This document shows, piece after piece, positions 21,208 to 21,481 of a stretch of 21,481 bases of DNA. Position numbers and translations under genes: made by a program. A model generated the notes under the pieces. That model was not told the DNA's origin. It searched no databases and worked only from the letters and a program-made list of their open reading frames with translations. Positions within the stretch are counted from its first letter, which is position 1; the number at the start of each line of letters is the position of its first letter. The stretch covers positions 1 to 21,481 of the forward strand of contig JANBPT010000827.1 in assembly GCA_027575765.1 (NCBI GenBank). The letters are read 5' to 3'. The DNA comes from Tieghemiomyces parasiticus (Eukaryota; Kickxellomycota; Dimargaritomycetes; Dimargaritales; Dimargaritaceae).

Positions 21208-21386
21208 TGCAGTTGATCTTTGATCTGAGTTGTGATGGTCTCATTATGAACGGGTACTGTCCTAAAACATTATACATTTCACCATATTCACTATCATCAT
21301 TTCCTATTAACTTTTCTTAAAAGCATTATTCTATTTACCCTCAACACTCTTCATTCCCCCCGCCCCTTGTGTGCTCTCGTGAGCTT

Positions 21387-21392
21387 TATAAA
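21387..21392 (+). promoter_or_regulatory. TATAAA box facing outward in the right arm
   Basis: TATAAATCTGGCACCAC follows a C-rich tract (CCCCCCGCCCC) and lies 30 nt before the candidate ATG at 21423, exactly as in the left arm. It may be a core promoter for a gene that continues beyond the window. Confidence 0.3.
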
Positions 21393-21422
21393 TCTGGCAC
21401 CACTCGTACACGCCGACTGCAG

Positions 21423-21481
21423 ATGCTGCTGGTTATTGGCAATATTGGCAGAGCCAACGGAAGCACGAAACAAGTCGTAGG
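21423..21481 (+). CDS. possible start of an outward-facing ORF, cut by the window edge
   Basis: The ATG at 21423 opens 19 codons without a stop up to the edge, the same peptide start as in the left arm. The product is unrecognised. If real, it is one of two copies of a duplicated gene or element ORF that flank this locus in opposite directions. Confidence 0.2.
   Translation, partial: MLLVIGNIGRANGSTKQVV

Larger units (their letters stand above)
21262..21481. repeat. right arm of the ~220-bp inverted repeat that bounds the window
   Basis: It is the reverse complement of the left arm: exact over the outer 77 bp, then about 88% similar for roughly 140 bp. Over half of the inner substitutions are G in the left copy against A here when both are read from the outside in. 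The arm lies about 180 nt beyond the PSY2 stop, in the same position and orientation relative to its gene as the left arm has to the PP2A gene. Confidence 0.93.

Noticed and set aside
1..21481. Polinton/Maverick, Starship or other known giant element
   Set aside because: No capsid, protein-primed polymerase, integrase, tyrosine recombinase or transposase was found. All four complete genes are resident cellular genes with introns or full domain sets.

Overview
This is eukaryotic nuclear DNA, most probably fungal. The central gene encodes a protein kinase C with the order HR1-HR1-C2-C1-C1-kinase and a DYG instead of a DFG motif, which is the Pkc1 form of fungi. Introns are 130-280 bp, have GTAAGT/GTAGGT-type donors and often a CTAAC/CTAAT-like branch site. 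They are too frequent for a Saccharomyces-type yeast, so a filamentous or early-diverging fungus fits better. That placement is an inference from gene structure only.

Layout: (1) 331-3651, minus: a PP2A B''/PR72-type regulatory subunit with two EF-hands, in two exons. (2) 4790-8573, minus: a seven-exon GRIP-domain golgin (Imh1/GCC185-like). (3) 11176-14295, plus: intronless PKC1. (4) 16655-21082, plus: six-exon PP4 regulatory subunit 3 (PSY2/SMEK family). The two left genes point left and the two right genes point right, so the golgin and PKC1 are divergent across 2.6 kb. No other gene could be supported. The gaps (3652-4789, 8574-11175, 14296-16654) hold pyrimidine-rich leaders with almost no ATG, short palindromes and otherwise featureless sequence.

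Three of the four genes act in protein phosphorylation: PKC1 in cell-wall-integrity signalling, a calcium-binding PP2A targeting subunit, and a PP4 targeting subunit. The fourth acts in Golgi trafficking. They look like intact resident housekeeping genes.

The most unusual structure is at the edges. The first ~220 bp and the last ~220 bp are inverted copies of each other. They are identical for exactly the outer 77 bp and roughly 88% similar further in. This resembles terminal inverted repeats of a 21.5-kb element, but no transposase or recombinase is visible inside. A perfect match that stops at exactly 77 bp is also what a de Bruijn assembly contig bounded by a shared 77-mer would show. Each arm carries an outward-facing TATAAA followed 30 nt later by an ATG and an ORF open to the edge. 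The arms could therefore be the promoter and first codons of two copies of a duplicated gene or element lying just outside the window.
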